The notes under the pieces were generated by a model. The model was given only the letters and a program-made list of their open reading frames with translations, was not told the origin of the DNA and made no database searches. Both the position numbers and the translations under genes were made by a program. Positions 7,290 through 14,604 of a stretch of 32,609 nt of DNA are shown here, one piece after another (the stretch's first letter is position 1; every line of letters starts with the position of its first letter). The DNA comes from a virus. Location: the IMG/VR virus record IMGVR_UViG_3300042544_000946, positions 1-32,609 of that record. The stretch is one strand, 5' to 3'.

Positions 7290-7605
7290 GTTAAGACTGT
7301 ATGAAGTAGACAGAAAAGGATTCAAGACGCGGGGGCAGTGCCCGCCAGGTCCACCATAAAGTACATTGGCCAACACCCGACATACTGGGATAATAAGATG
7401 GCATAGCCGCTAGTGTATTTTATAATGGGCCTGACACAGGATCGATTGGGTCACAAGTATTGAAATGGACAGTCCGGCAATGTAGAAGCCGTTAGGATTG
7501 GGGTCTCCCGGTCGAAGAAGCACAACAAAGTAAACGCAAACGACTCACAGTTCGCATTGGCAGCCTAAACGCAGCCTAGGGTAAGACATACCTCGTAACA
7601 GAAAC
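7290..7605 (+). ncRNA. ssrA: Transfer-messenger RNA, circularly permuted (two-piece)
   Basis: The two halves occur in reverse order. The acceptor piece comes first: T-stem 7329-7333/7341-7345 with a 7-nt loop, acceptor 3' strand 7346-7352, discriminator A7353 and CCA 7354-7356. The coding piece starts at GGGCCTG (7427-7433), which pairs fully with acceptor strand CAGGTCC (one G-U), followed by ACAGGATCGAT as in other tmRNAs. The tag frame is 7536-7568, with resume codon GCA and peptide ANDSQFALAA then TAA, preceded by the usual TAAAC. About 70 nt (7357-7426) would be the excised spacer. The T-loop is GGCAGTG, not the TTC-type consensus. tmRNA rescues stalled ribosomes and tags the product for ClpXP. 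TAAATA at 7281-7286 may be its promoter. The ends are approximate. Confidence 0.93.
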
Positions 7606-7609
7606 TCAG

Positions 7610-7634
7610 AACCCGCTTCGGCGGGTTTTCTTTT
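7610..7634 (+). terminator. Intrinsic terminator after the tmRNA
   Basis: The stem AACCCGC (7610-7616) pairs with GCGGGTT (7621-7627) around a TTCG tetraloop, followed by a T-rich run (TTTTCTTTT). Confidence 0.9.
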
Positions 7635-7681
7635 GGCAAAAATTTCTTAAAATTGTAATCATACTGTAATCATTTTGTGTT

Positions 7682-7687
7682 TAAATA
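7682..7687 (+). promoter_or_regulatory. Late-type promoter element TAAATA for pstS
   Basis: TAAATA lies 29 bp before the GTG start of pstS and just after the tmRNA terminator, the only promoter-like signal in this gap. No TTGACA is seen at a suitable distance. No Pho box was recognised, but I cannot exclude a degenerate one. Confidence 0.5.
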
Positions 7688-7716
7688 TTAATATCACAAA
7701 CACAAGGAGACTTACA

Positions 7717-8721
7717 GTGAAAAAACTATTTGCTATTCTATTAGCCGCAGTGACTATATCAGCACAAGCCACGGACATCACAGGTGCAGGAGCGACATTT
7801 CCATTTCCAATCTATGCCAAGTGGGCTGAAGGATATAAGAAAGCCACAGGTACCGGTATGAACTATCAGAGCATTGGATCATCTGGTGGCATTCGCCAAA
7901 TCAATGCAAAGACAGTGGACTTTGGTGCAACTGATGCTCCAGTATCAGGTGAAAACTTAGACAAGAACGGTCAAGTACAGTTCCCTGCTATTATCGGCGG
8001 AACAGTTCCTGTTGTAAACTTAGACGGTTTCAAGCCAGGCGAACTACGCATCACTGGACCAGTTATGGCCGAAGTGTTCTTGGGCAACATTGCCAAGTGG
8101 AATGATCCTCGATTACTAGCATTGAATCCAGGCAAACAATTACCTGATCAGCCTATTACCATTGTACATCGTGCTGATGGTAGTGGTACAACATTCAACT
8201 GGACAGACTATCTTGCTACAGTTAGCCCCGAGTGGTTGAGCCGAGTAGGTCGTGGTGCGGCAGTTAAATGGCCGGCTGCTAGTTCAGTAGGTGGCAAGGG
8301 CAATGAAGGTGTTGCTGCCAATGTAAACAGAATTAAAGGTTCAATTGGTTATGTAGAGTATGCTTATGTTAAGAAAAACAATATGACATTTCTACAACTG
8401 CAGAACAAGGCAGGCCGGTATGTTAGCCCAGATGACTTAACATTTGCCGCTGCCGCAGACGGTGCTGATTGGTTCAGTGTTCCTGGTATGGGACTGAGTA
8501 TTGTGGATCAAAAGAATCCCAATGCTTGGCCAGTGAGTTCAGCCAGTTTCATCATCATGTACAAAGAGCCAAAGAGCAAAGCTACCAGCGATGAAGTATT
8601 AAAGTTCTTTGATTGGGCATTTAAGAATGGCAAGAAAGATGCCGCAGACTTAGACTATGTAGCATTACCGGACAGTTTGACAAAACAGATCCGTGAGCGT
8701 GTTTGGACACAGATTAAGTAA
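7717..8721 (+). CDS. pstS: Phosphate ABC transporter substrate-binding protein
   Basis: 334 aa periplasmic phosphate-binding protein. It starts at GTG 7717 with AAGGAG 7 nt upstream; this start gives a clean signal peptide (MKKLFAILLAAVTISAQA, cleavage near residue 18). An earlier in-frame start lacks an RBS. Binding-site segments typical of PstS are present: GAGATFPFPIY, SIGSSGGI, and RADGSGTTF, which contacts the phosphate oxyanion. The transporter genes pstCAB are absent, so the protein would feed the host transporter, as proposed for pstS in marine T4-like phages. It is flanked by terminators on both sides, so it is probably a single-gene unit. Confidence 0.96.
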   Translation: MKKLFAILLAAVTISAQATDITGAGATFPFPIYAKWAEGYKKATGTGMNYQSIGSSGGIRQINAKTVDFGATDAPVSGENLDKNGQVQFPAIIGGTVPVVNLDGFKPGELRITGPVMAEVFLGNIAKWNDPRLLALNPGKQLPDQPITIVHRADGSGTTFNWTDYLATVSPEWLSRVGRGAAVKWPAASSVGGKGNEGVAANVNRIKGSIGYVEYAYVKKNNMTFLQLQNKAGRYVSPDDLTFAAAADGADWFSVPGMGLSIVDQKNPNAWPVSSASFIIMYKEPKSKATSDEVLKFFDWAFKNGKKDAADLDYVALPDSLTKQIRERVWTQIK

Positions 8722-8738
8722 TCTTTGATAAACAATGA

Positions 8739-8762
8739 GCCCACTTCGGTGGGCATTCTTTT
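8739..8762 (+). terminator. Intrinsic terminator after pstS
   Basis: GCCCAC (8739-8744) pairs with GTGGGC (8749-8754) around a TTCG loop, followed by ATTCTTTT. Confidence 0.9.
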
Positions 8763-8776
8763 GGTAAAAATTCCGG

Positions 8777-8805
8777 TTGCGGTATTACCATTAATGTTGT
8801 ATAAT
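8777..8805 (+). promoter_or_regulatory. Sigma70-type promoter
   Basis: TTGCGG at 8777-8782 and exact TATAAT at 8800-8805 are 17 bp apart. The start should fall near 8812, leaving a short leader with AAGGAG before ATG 8830. Confidence 0.65.
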
Positions 8806-8829
8806 AAACTATACAAACAAGGAGTTCAT

Positions 8830-9162
8830 ATGAACAACGCAGAACACACACTTACTCAACTTAAACTTTGGTGCATTGCACAATCCAAAGATGAACAGAT
8901 TTGGACTAACAAAGGTACTACCTACTACTGGAATCGCGGCAAAGATACCAGCACTGGACTTATCAACGGTGTTGTCCGAAAACTTGCAGGCAAAGATGCA
9001 CAAGGTGTTGACATTTGGGTAGTCGCAGGATCACTTAAAATTAATCCAAACGGCACCATTGCTCGCTTCACTGGCATTCCTAGCAAAGTCCAAAAGACTT
9101 TCGAGCCGCACGAATCTAATACTACTACTCCTATCGACTTTCCTCAACTAGAAACTGTTTAA
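8830..9162 (+). CDS. Phage protein of unknown function
   Basis: 110 aa. ATG 8830 is chosen because AAGGAG lies 5 nt upstream and the promoter start falls just before it; the open frame upstream crosses the pstS terminator. The N-terminal half is Trp/Tyr-rich (LKLWCIAQSKDEQIWTNKGTTYYWNRG). A central segment (GVDIWVVAGSLKINPNGTIARFTGIP) looks like beta hairpins, and the C-terminus is Thr/Pro-rich. There is no signal or membrane segment. I do not recognise the family. The next gene starts 1 bp after the stop. Confidence 0.7.
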   Translation: MNNAEHTLTQLKLWCIAQSKDEQIWTNKGTTYYWNRGKDTSTGLINGVVRKLAGKDAQGVDIWVVAGSLKINPNGTIARFTGIPSKVQKTFEPHESNTTTPIDFPQLETV

Positions 9163-9163
9163 T

Positions 9164-9553
9164 ATGACAATGCACCTTGAAGGTCCATGGCTCAGTACCA
9201 CCGGCAAGCGTAAAGGAAAAGTTAAATTTCGTAATGCCGAAGAAGCCAAGAAGGCTCGAGAACTTGACGAGGCATGGCGGCAACTTCAGAAGAAGTGGGA
9301 TGTCGAAGCTGAAGACAAGAAACGCCGACGTGCATTAGAGGCAGAACCACTGACCTACAAACTATCTATTCCAGAAGGTCGTAGTACTGCACATATTAAA
9401 AGTCTTGGACAAAGCACAGGAGTAGCCGTGTTGAAGCCAGCTCCAGTTTATACAGGTACAAAAATCAAAGGCATCGGTACTATGCATAAATCAAATGCTG
9501 TGCCTATTTTCAGCGATGAAGAAGCTGTAGCTATTGCTACCATGCGCCGATAA
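9164..9553 (+). CDS. Conserved T4-like phage protein of unknown function
   Basis: 129 aa, basic. Residues 15-60 are a charged helical region (NAEEAKKARELDEAWRQLQKK...). The C-terminus (TGTKIKGIGTMHKSNAVPIF then SDEEAVAIATMRR) matches a motif I recall from small proteins of T4-like marine phages ('kGI.tMHKSNAVPVf.dEeA..iA.MRR'). Function is unknown. ATG 9164 is used; ATG 9170 is possible. The last codons run into GATAAATA (9549-9556), the promoter-like element of the next gene. Confidence 0.75.
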   Translation: MTMHLEGPWLSTTGKRKGKVKFRNAEEAKKARELDEAWRQLQKKWDVEAEDKKRRRALEAEPLTYKLSIPEGRSTAHIKSLGQSTGVAVLKPAPVYTGTKIKGIGTMHKSNAVPIFSDEEAVAIATMRR

Positions 9554-9556
9554 ATA
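9549..9556 (+). promoter_or_regulatory. Late-type promoter element GATAAATA
   Basis: By T4 late-promoter geometry (last A of TATAAATA at -6) transcription would start at about 9562, one base before ATG 9563. No Shine-Dalgarno sequence precedes that ATG, so the mRNA is probably leaderless. Confidence 0.5.
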
Positions 9557-9562
9557 GATCTT

Positions 9563-10933
9563 ATGAAGCCAACTTTAAATGAAAAATTTCTCGCCTACCT
9601 AGCATTATTCAGTGGATTGTTTTTATCACTGGTTGCAGAGTACTACAGTATTCTGGGACTGACCTCTATCTTCTCCGCCGCAGTTATCCCTGTGGTTATT
9701 ATGGGTATAGCATTAGGCCTGGGTAAAATTACAGCTACCTTATGGCTCAAACAAAATTGGTTAATTGCTCCGTGGTCAATGCGGATCTATCTATTCACTG
9801 CTATCGTGGTCCTCATGATAGTTACCAGCATGGGTATCTTTGGATTCCTAAGTAAAGCACACAGTGACCAAAGTCTAGTGTCTGGTGATGTACTAGCAAA
9901 AATATCAATATATGATGAAAAAATTAAAACTGAAAAAGAGAATATTGAAACGAACCGTAAGGCGCTCAAACAAATGGATGAGGCGGTTGACCAAGTCATG
10001 GGCCGCAGTAGTTCAGAAACGGGTGCAGATAAGGCAGTGGCAATCCGTCGTAGTCAACAAAAAGAAAGAGGACGACTACAGCAAGATATTGCTCAAAGCC
10101 AGCAGACGATCTCAGCCCTTAACGAACAGCGAGCGCCTATTGCGGCGGAGGTCCGCAAAGTTGAGGCAGAAGTTGGTCCAATCAAATATATCGCTGCCTT
10201 TGTCTATGGCGAGACAGATCAAACAATTCTCGAAAAAGCAGTAACCTGGGTAATCATCATCCTTATTGTGGTGTTTGATCCTTTAGCAGTTATTCTGTTA
10301 TTGTCTAGTCAAATTAGTTTCCAGAACTTCCGTGAACGTGAAGATCCCAATGAAAAAGAATTGGAAGAATTTGCGGATGCCTTTAATGAAGTATTTTATG
10401 AACCAGATGATGGTCCATTAACTGATGAACAAATTGATCAGATAAAAGACAGTGTTAAGCAATCTGATATGCTACGTCCAGATCCATCACCCCCAGGATG
10501 GATGTATAATACCACTACAACAACATATCCTTCTAACGAAGAAGAAGTTGAAGAATTGAAAAACGAGTTTGACCGTAGCAAACATGCCTATCTAGACAAA
10601 CCATTCTCACATTTTAAAGACCTCAAGCCTATGGTATATAAAGTGGAGGGTGACAGCCCAAAGGATCCTGTCGACATAGTCGAAGAAAAATCTACTGTCA
10701 CAGATACACCGTTGTTTGTACAAAACGAAGAACAAAAAGAAAGCGACCTTTGGACTAAGACTGCTATTAGCAAAGAAGAATATTTTGAAACCAGCGCGGC
10801 TGTTAATCCAGATCCCTACAATGACGCACCTCATCCAGAAATTGTAGAGTACATTGAACTTGTGAAATCTAAGAAGATGGCATTGCGTGATGTTCCACAA
10901 GAATATATAATGGCAGTTAAAGCAAGAATATAA
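9563..10933 (+). CDS. Conserved phage membrane protein with coiled coil
   Basis: 456 aa. There are three N-terminal hydrophobic segments (about 8-28, 31-55 and 75-97), then a long charged helical region (about 110-205) with coiled-coil character. A further membrane segment follows (about 222-248, AVTWVIIILIVVFDPLAVILLLSSQ), and an acidic, probably disordered C-terminal half. The 'YGE...LEKAVTWVIIILIVVFDPLAVILLL' region is one I recall from membrane proteins of T4-like marine phages, of unknown function. Two membrane anchors around a coiled coil could span or remodel the envelope, but that is speculation. There is no RBS. The stop overlaps the next start (ATAATGG). Confidence 0.8.
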   Translation: MKPTLNEKFLAYLALFSGLFLSLVAEYYSILGLTSIFSAAVIPVVIMGIALGLGKITATLWLKQNWLIAPWSMRIYLFTAIVVLMIVTSMGIFGFLSKAHSDQSLVSGDVLAKISIYDEKIKTEKENIETNRKALKQMDEAVDQVMGRSSSETGADKAVAIRRSQQKERGRLQQDIAQSQQTISALNEQRAPIAAEVRKVEAEVGPIKYIAAFVYGETDQTILEKAVTWVIIILIVVFDPLAVILLLSSQISFQNFREREDPNEKELEEFADAFNEVFYEPDDGPLTDEQIDQIKDSVKQSDMLRPDPSPPGWMYNTTTTTYPSNEEEVEELKNEFDRSKHAYLDKPFSHFKDLKPMVYKVEGDSPKDPVDIVEEKSTVTDTPLFVQNEEQKESDLWTKTAISKEEYFETSAAVNPDPYNDAPHPEIVEYIELVKSKKMALRDVPQEYIMAVKARI

Positions 10934-11346
10934 TGGAAAATAGAATAACATTAATAACCCCTCCGGATTTTTTTGAGAATGAATCGTACAGTATCATGTT
11001 TGTACATCTGTCAGATGAAGATCAAACACAGGTAAGCAAATGGTTAGCCGATGCTAATCTCACAGAACATATCAACATTTATTTTTATGATCACGACATA
11101 AACCTTGAATGGTTTTTCTATGCACTGGCTAGATGCGAGTACACGTATGTTGACCTTGAAAGTCTCAATACTGCTACGTCTATCCTAGGCGGCTACATAC
11201 TAGGAAAGAAAAACGTCTATTACAAAACTGATAATGAAAACACATCCGCAGTTTGTCACTTCATTAATCAGAATAGGATAACTAAAGTAGAAGCATTTTT
11301 AGAAAGAGCATTTAATGACAAAATCGGAATCAAATCACAAGTGTGA
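10933..11346 (+). CDS. Conserved T4-like phage protein of unknown function
   Basis: 137 aa, soluble, mixed alpha/beta. The start (MENRITLITPPDFFENESYSIMFVHLS) and the pattern W-F-F-Y-A-L-A-R-C-x-Y-T-Y-V-D followed by a GYILGKKNVYYKT segment resemble a conserved phage family I recall from T4-like genomes. The alternation of strands and helices suggests a small Rossmann-like fold. It overlaps the upstream gene by 1 bp and clpX by 32 bp, linking the three in translation. Function is unknown. Confidence 0.75.
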   Translation: MENRITLITPPDFFENESYSIMFVHLSDEDQTQVSKWLADANLTEHINIYFYDHDINLEWFFYALARCEYTYVDLESLNTATSILGGYILGKKNVYYKTDNENTSAVCHFINQNRITKVEAFLERAFNDKIGIKSQV

Positions 11347-12562
11347 TTTTTGCAATAAAAGCAAAGAGGATGTGGAGAAGTTAATTGTCGGGGACCACGC
11401 TGCCATTTGTAATGATTGTGTAGAGCTATGTATTGACATACTCAAAGATGAAAAAGTAAAAACTTTTCCTAATACACTTAAACTATTAAATCCCGTTAAA
11501 ATAAAAGAGTACCTTGACGATTATGTTATCGGACAGGACGATGCTAAGATTGCCCTAAGTGTAGCGGTTAGTCAGCACTTTAAACGTATCAATAATCCCA
11601 GTAAAGACATTGAACTAGAAAAGACTAACGTATTAATGTTAGGTCCAACAGGCTGCGGCAAAACAATGATGGCACGTAAGATTGCCGAATACCTAGATCT
11701 TCCATTTGCCATATGTGATGCCACAGGTATTACAGAAGCAGGCTACGTAGGTGATGACGTAGAAAGTATCCTAACACGTTTGATCAACGAAGCAGACGGA
11801 GACATACAAAAGGCTGCTCGTGGTATTGTTTACATCGACGAAATTGATAAGATTAGCCGCAAAGGCGAAAGTGCCAGTATTACTCGAGATGTGTCAGGTG
11901 AAGGTGTACAGCAGGCCCTATTGAAGATGATTGAGGGCAGTATTATGCGAGTTCCGTCAACCAGTAAAAGAAAGCATCCCGGCAGTGACATGCAGGAGAT
12001 TGACACACGCAGTATCTTGTTTATCTGTGGTGGCGCATTTGTGGGCATTGACAAACTTATTAAACAACGTACAGGTGCTAGAAGTGTAGGTTTCCATGCT
12101 AACGTAGATAACGTAGAAGATAACCCGGATGTGTTTCATGATGTAACAACCAAGGATCTCATCAAGTTTGGACTTATTCCCGAGTTTGTAGGTCGCTTCG
12201 GATTAATCACTAATGTAGATGAACTCGAAGAAGATCAACTTGTACAGATTCTAACAGATACTAAAAACAGTACTATTAAACAATATCAGTATATGTTCGA
12301 ATTAGACGGTATTAATCTAAGTTTTGATCAGGATGCACTACGTGAAATAGCAAAGAGAGCCAAGGACCTTAAGACTAATGCTCGTGGACTTAAGAACATT
12401 ATTGAAAAGGTTCTAATGCCTTACCAATTTGATGCTGTAGATCTCGTCGAACGCGGTTTGAAATCGATTCACATAAGTAAAGATACTATTGATGGCTCAC
12501 CGGCCACTATGATTTTTGATAAAAAGAAAAATGAGCAAAAACAACAAAGCACCAATGGGTAA
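11315..12562 (+). CDS. clpX: ClpX-type AAA+ unfoldase
   Basis: 415 aa, near the length of E. coli ClpX. The zinc-binding domain has four cysteines (C10, C13, C32, C35). The AAA+ core has Walker A GPTGCGKT (110-117), pore loop GYVG (143-146), Walker B IVYIDE (171-176) and the RKH loop (219-221). The ClpP-docking tripeptide reads VGF (258-260) where bacteria have IGF, so docking to host ClpP remains plausible. ClpX recognises the C-terminal LAA of tmRNA tags, and this phage encodes such a tag. No clpP is seen. It overlaps the upstream gene by 32 bp, and the bS21 gene starts inside its 3' end. Confidence 0.96.
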   Translation: MTKSESNHKCDFCNKSKEDVEKLIVGDHAAICNDCVELCIDILKDEKVKTFPNTLKLLNPVKIKEYLDDYVIGQDDAKIALSVAVSQHFKRINNPSKDIELEKTNVLMLGPTGCGKTMMARKIAEYLDLPFAICDATGITEAGYVGDDVESILTRLINEADGDIQKAARGIVYIDEIDKISRKGESASITRDVSGEGVQQALLKMIEGSIMRVPSTSKRKHPGSDMQEIDTRSILFICGGAFVGIDKLIKQRTGARSVGFHANVDNVEDNPDVFHDVTTKDLIKFGLIPEFVGRFGLITNVDELEEDQLVQILTDTKNSTIKQYQYMFELDGINLSFDQDALREIAKRAKDLKTNARGLKNIIEKVLMPYQFDAVDLVERGLKSIHISKDTIDGSPATMIFDKKKNEQKQQSTNG

Positions 12563-12767
12563 TAAGGTTATTGTAGGAGACCTTCCCTTAAACGTAGCAC
12601 TGAGAAAATTCAAACAGAAAGTAGAAGATTCTGGAATTTTGGAAACACTGAGATCCAAAATGTTCTACGAAAAACCAACCACTGAACGTAAGCGTAAGAA
12701 AGGAGCCGCAAAGGCTCGCTGGAATAAAAAGTTACGAGATCAGTCATTACCTAAAAAAATGTATTGA
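12531..12767 (+). CDS. rpsU: Ribosomal protein bS21 homologue
   Basis: 78 aa. The core [20 protein letters not shown] then [10 protein letters not shown] and [20 protein letters not shown] matches bS21, with its Arg/Lys-rich C-terminal helix. bS21 sits near the anti-Shine-Dalgarno end of 16S rRNA. Viral bS21 is thought to join host ribosomes and bias initiation, and it is among the commonest ribosomal proteins in phages. The start is ATG 12531 inside the clpX 3' end; an ATG at 12555 is a possible alternative, and neither has a strong RBS. Its last codons contain the -35 hexamer of the next promoter. Confidence 0.9.
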   Translation: MSKNNKAPMGNKVIVGDLPLNVALRKFKQKVEDSGILETLRSKMFYEKPTTERKRKKGAAKARWNKKLRDQSLPKKMY

Positions 12768-12792
12768 CATTTATCATAGATTCCCTTATAAT
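12764..12792 (+). promoter_or_regulatory. Consensus sigma70-type promoter
   Basis: TTGACA 12764-12769 and TATAAT 12787-12792 are exact, 17 bp apart. The predicted start near 12799 leaves a leader of about 13 nt with AAGGAG. The -35 overlaps the bS21 stop codon. Confidence 0.85.
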
Positions 12793-12811
12793 TTACTATA
12801 AGGAGAATACT

Positions 12812-13327
12812 ATGATCAAACCTGAAAATTGCGAAGTTACTACAATCTCGGCAAAACGCTTAGATAATGCAATCGACATCAAACATATCTTTAAGGGCTA
12901 TACAAGAATAGCCTATGAGATTTTTACATTAGAAGAGACTTTAAAATACGGTGAATCTGCTGATGAAGCGGATGCAGAAAGAGTATATAGACAGCTTGCA
13001 CAATTTCCAGGGTGGCCTACTGAAGCCAGTCAAGAAGCCGCAGGACGTGATATTCTTGATGTACTTAAAAAGCGCCCTTGGCTAACAAAAAATGATATTG
13101 GCATCCGAGTATGGAACATATCAGATAAAGAATGCCAAAATATCTATGATCCCCATAAAGAAACCCGTGACATTGAACAGGAATTAATCCGTAGACACAT
13201 AGAGCAATACAACCGTGCTCCTATTGGAAATAAGGTAGAACAGCGTCGACTTGAAAAAGGACAAGACGCTATTAAGATCAAGCCTACAGTAGCACCTGGT
13301 CTTATTACAAAATTATTTGGTGCATAA
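12812..13327 (+). CDS. Phage protein of unknown function
   Basis: 171 aa, soluble, highly charged. ATG 12812 is chosen because it follows AAGGAGAATACT and the consensus promoter; the longer frame from 12764 would start upstream of the transcript. The central part is helical (YGESADEADAERVYRQLAQF). A Trp-rich segment (RPWLTKNDIGIRVWNI) and a basic C-terminal tail follow. No catalytic motif or known family is recognised. It ends just before the GATAAATA element of the methyltransferase gene. Promoter type suggests early expression. Confidence 0.75.
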   Translation: MIKPENCEVTTISAKRLDNAIDIKHIFKGYTRIAYEIFTLEETLKYGESADEADAERVYRQLAQFPGWPTEASQEAAGRDILDVLKKRPWLTKNDIGIRVWNISDKECQNIYDPHKETRDIEQELIRRHIEQYNRAPIGNKVEQRRLEKGQDAIKIKPTVAPGLITKLFGA

Positions 13328-13334
13328 GATCATT

Positions 13335-13413
13335 GATAAATAATATTGTGAACATTGTAACAGAGTACGCTGTTACTGACACAATGCGAATATTGATACT
13401 AAGGAGAAATATT
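13335..13413 (+). promoter_or_regulatory. Late-type promoter and hairpin leader of the methyltransferase gene
   Basis: GATAAATA (13335-13342) precedes a two-part hairpin. The outer helix is ATTGTG/CACAAT (13345-13350/13380-13385). The inner helix is a perfect GTAACAG/CTGTTAC (13357-13363/13370-13376) with a 6-nt loop. AAGGAG (13401-13406) follows. The structure supports reading this stretch as untranslated leader. Confidence 0.6.
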
Positions 13414-14460
13414 ATGCCGCAGAAAATTACAGCCACAATCACCCCTCAAGAATTTAAAGACTTATTTGGTTTTGATGAACCAAGTGGACTTTATAACAAC
13501 CCCCAGTTTAGACTAGTAATAAACAAGTTTGGTAGATGCTATTGGCTACTAAGTATTGACAACCTTCAAGGTCCAAGATTTAGTGGTAATAATGTCTACT
13601 ATCAAGGCAATAACTCTAGATTGATTCGAACCATCTATCCTCAGGCACGTAGAATCATTGACGTAGGTGCTAACGTTGGTAACAACACCATTGCCTACGC
13701 AGAATGGGCAGAGAACGTAGAAAGTTTTGAACCAACTCCTACTACTTTAACCATGCTAGAAGCCAACGTCGAAATTGCCAAACGTAGCAATCTACAAGGT
13801 GTATACTGGAAAGGCACTGATATTGCTGGTTCGATATATAGAGATGCAGATGCCCCCTCCGGTTGGTTTACTTGGAAAGGTGTACAACAATCTATGAACA
13901 TTGTTGGAAATATTAATATCCACAAGGTTGCTGTAACAAATCGAAACATAGGAACTATTGGCATCCAAGACCATCCCGAGCATGGGGGTCATAACTTTGC
14001 TGTCTATAATGAGAAACACGTTAAAAAATCACAACACGTTGTTCAAGTACCCGCCCGGACAATTGATAGTTTTAATTTTGAAGATGTGGATGCTATTAAA
14101 ATTGACGTAGAAGGCAGTGAGCTATTTGTTATTGAAGGCGCAGATGCTACTATTAAACGATGCAGACCTAGTGTACAGGTAGAGATCGTTCCAAAACAAT
14201 GTACACAATATGGTTACAATCCACAGGACTTGTATGATTACTTTGACAAATTAGATTATGTATGCGTATGTGCTGTACGAAAGCCATTAAATGCAGAACA
14301 AAAAGGTCTAGAATTTGGACAAGACATTGGAATGATACATCGTCAAATTCCAAAATATATGGATAGATTGTTTGTACCACGCGAAGTCCATTTTACAACA
14401 GATTACAGTATTATGCAACAAGCAGACAACGAGTTTGAAAAATTATTCGATTTTGGTTAA
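13414..14460 (+). CDS. FkbM-family SAM-dependent methyltransferase
   Basis: 348 aa from ATG 13414, which has AAGGAG 7 nt upstream. Motif I (RIIDVGANVGNNTIAYAEW) binds S-adenosylmethionine, followed by the acidic end of strand 2 (VESFEPTP). The FkbM hallmark IKIDVEGSELFVIEGA lies at about 255-270, then RPSVQVEIVPKQ. Residues 1-75 form an extra N-terminal part. FkbM enzymes methylate small molecules or sugars, often on surface glycans. In T4-like phages they are common and could modify host or virion polysaccharide, or DNA-linked groups. The substrate is unknown. A terminator follows directly. Confidence 0.9.
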   Translation: MPQKITATITPQEFKDLFGFDEPSGLYNNPQFRLVINKFGRCYWLLSIDNLQGPRFSGNNVYYQGNNSRLIRTIYPQARRIIDVGANVGNNTIAYAEWAENVESFEPTPTTLTMLEANVEIAKRSNLQGVYWKGTDIAGSIYRDADAPSGWFTWKGVQQSMNIVGNINIHKVAVTNRNIGTIGIQDHPEHGGHNFAVYNEKHVKKSQHVVQVPARTIDSFNFEDVDAIKIDVEGSELFVIEGADATIKRCRPSVQVEIVPKQCTQYGYNPQDLYDYFDKLDYVCVCAVRKPLNAEQKGLEFGQDIGMIHRQIPKYMDRLFVPREVHFTTDYSIMQQADNEFEKLFDFG

Positions 14461-14470
14461 ATTAATCTAA

Positions 14471-14496
14471 AAGGGTGTTGACAGACACCCTTTTTT
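14471..14496 (+). terminator. Intrinsic terminator after the FkbM gene
   Basis: AAGGGTGT (14471-14478) pairs with ACACCCTT (14485-14492), followed by TTTT. The loop contains TTGACA, the -35 box of the next promoter, so terminator and promoter interlock. Confidence 0.85.
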
Positions 14497-14506
14497 ATTG
14501 TATAAT
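14478..14506 (+). promoter_or_regulatory. Consensus sigma70-type promoter nested in a terminator
   Basis: TTGACA 14478-14483 and TATAAT 14501-14506 are exact, with a 17-bp spacer formed by the descending arm and T-run of the upstream terminator. The predicted start is near 14513. Confidence 0.85.
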
Positions 14507-14512
14507 TATTAC

Positions 14513-14604
14513 ATGAACTAGCAATAGTGTCTTGTTCATAAAACACTAGCCCTTGTGGTTAGTATAAAATTTTTAACAGGCCGTGTGCCAGAAAAGGAAA
14601 TATC
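14513..14604 (+). promoter_or_regulatory. Leader RNA beginning with a compact H-type pseudoknot
   Basis: Starting at the predicted first base, ATGAAC (14513-14518) pairs with GTTCAT (14534-14539). GC-TAGTGT (14521-14522 and 14525-14530, two A bulged) pairs with ACACTAGC (14543-14550). The helices cross, giving an H-type pseudoknot with loops TA, CTT and AAA. A run ATAAAATTTTTAA (about 14564-14576), a small GGC/GCC hairpin and the RBS AAAAGGAAA follow before ATG 14605. It resembles small pseudoknot riboswitches in size, but I cannot match a known class. Confidence 0.6.

Noticed and set aside
7320-7356. Ordinary tRNA gene ending in CCA
   Set aside because: No D-arm or anticodon arm precedes the T-arm; its acceptor strand pairs with GGGCCTG 71 nt downstream, as in permuted tmRNA.
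10607-10951. Reverse-strand open frame opposite the coiled-coil membrane protein
   Set aside because: No RBS or family resemblance, and it is explained by codon composition of the forward gene.
12764-12811. Longer start of the unknown gene at 12812
   Set aside because: The extended frame begins at the -35 box of the promoter that drives the gene, so it would not be on the transcript. ATG 12812 has an RBS.
13333-13413. N-terminal extension of the FkbM methyltransferase
   Set aside because: The stretch contains a promoter-like element and a two-part hairpin, and only ATG 13414 has AAGGAG.
14513-14555. preQ1 riboswitch
   Set aside because: Size and pseudoknot topology are similar, but the conserved loop and A-rich tail of the preQ1 classes do not line up convincingly.
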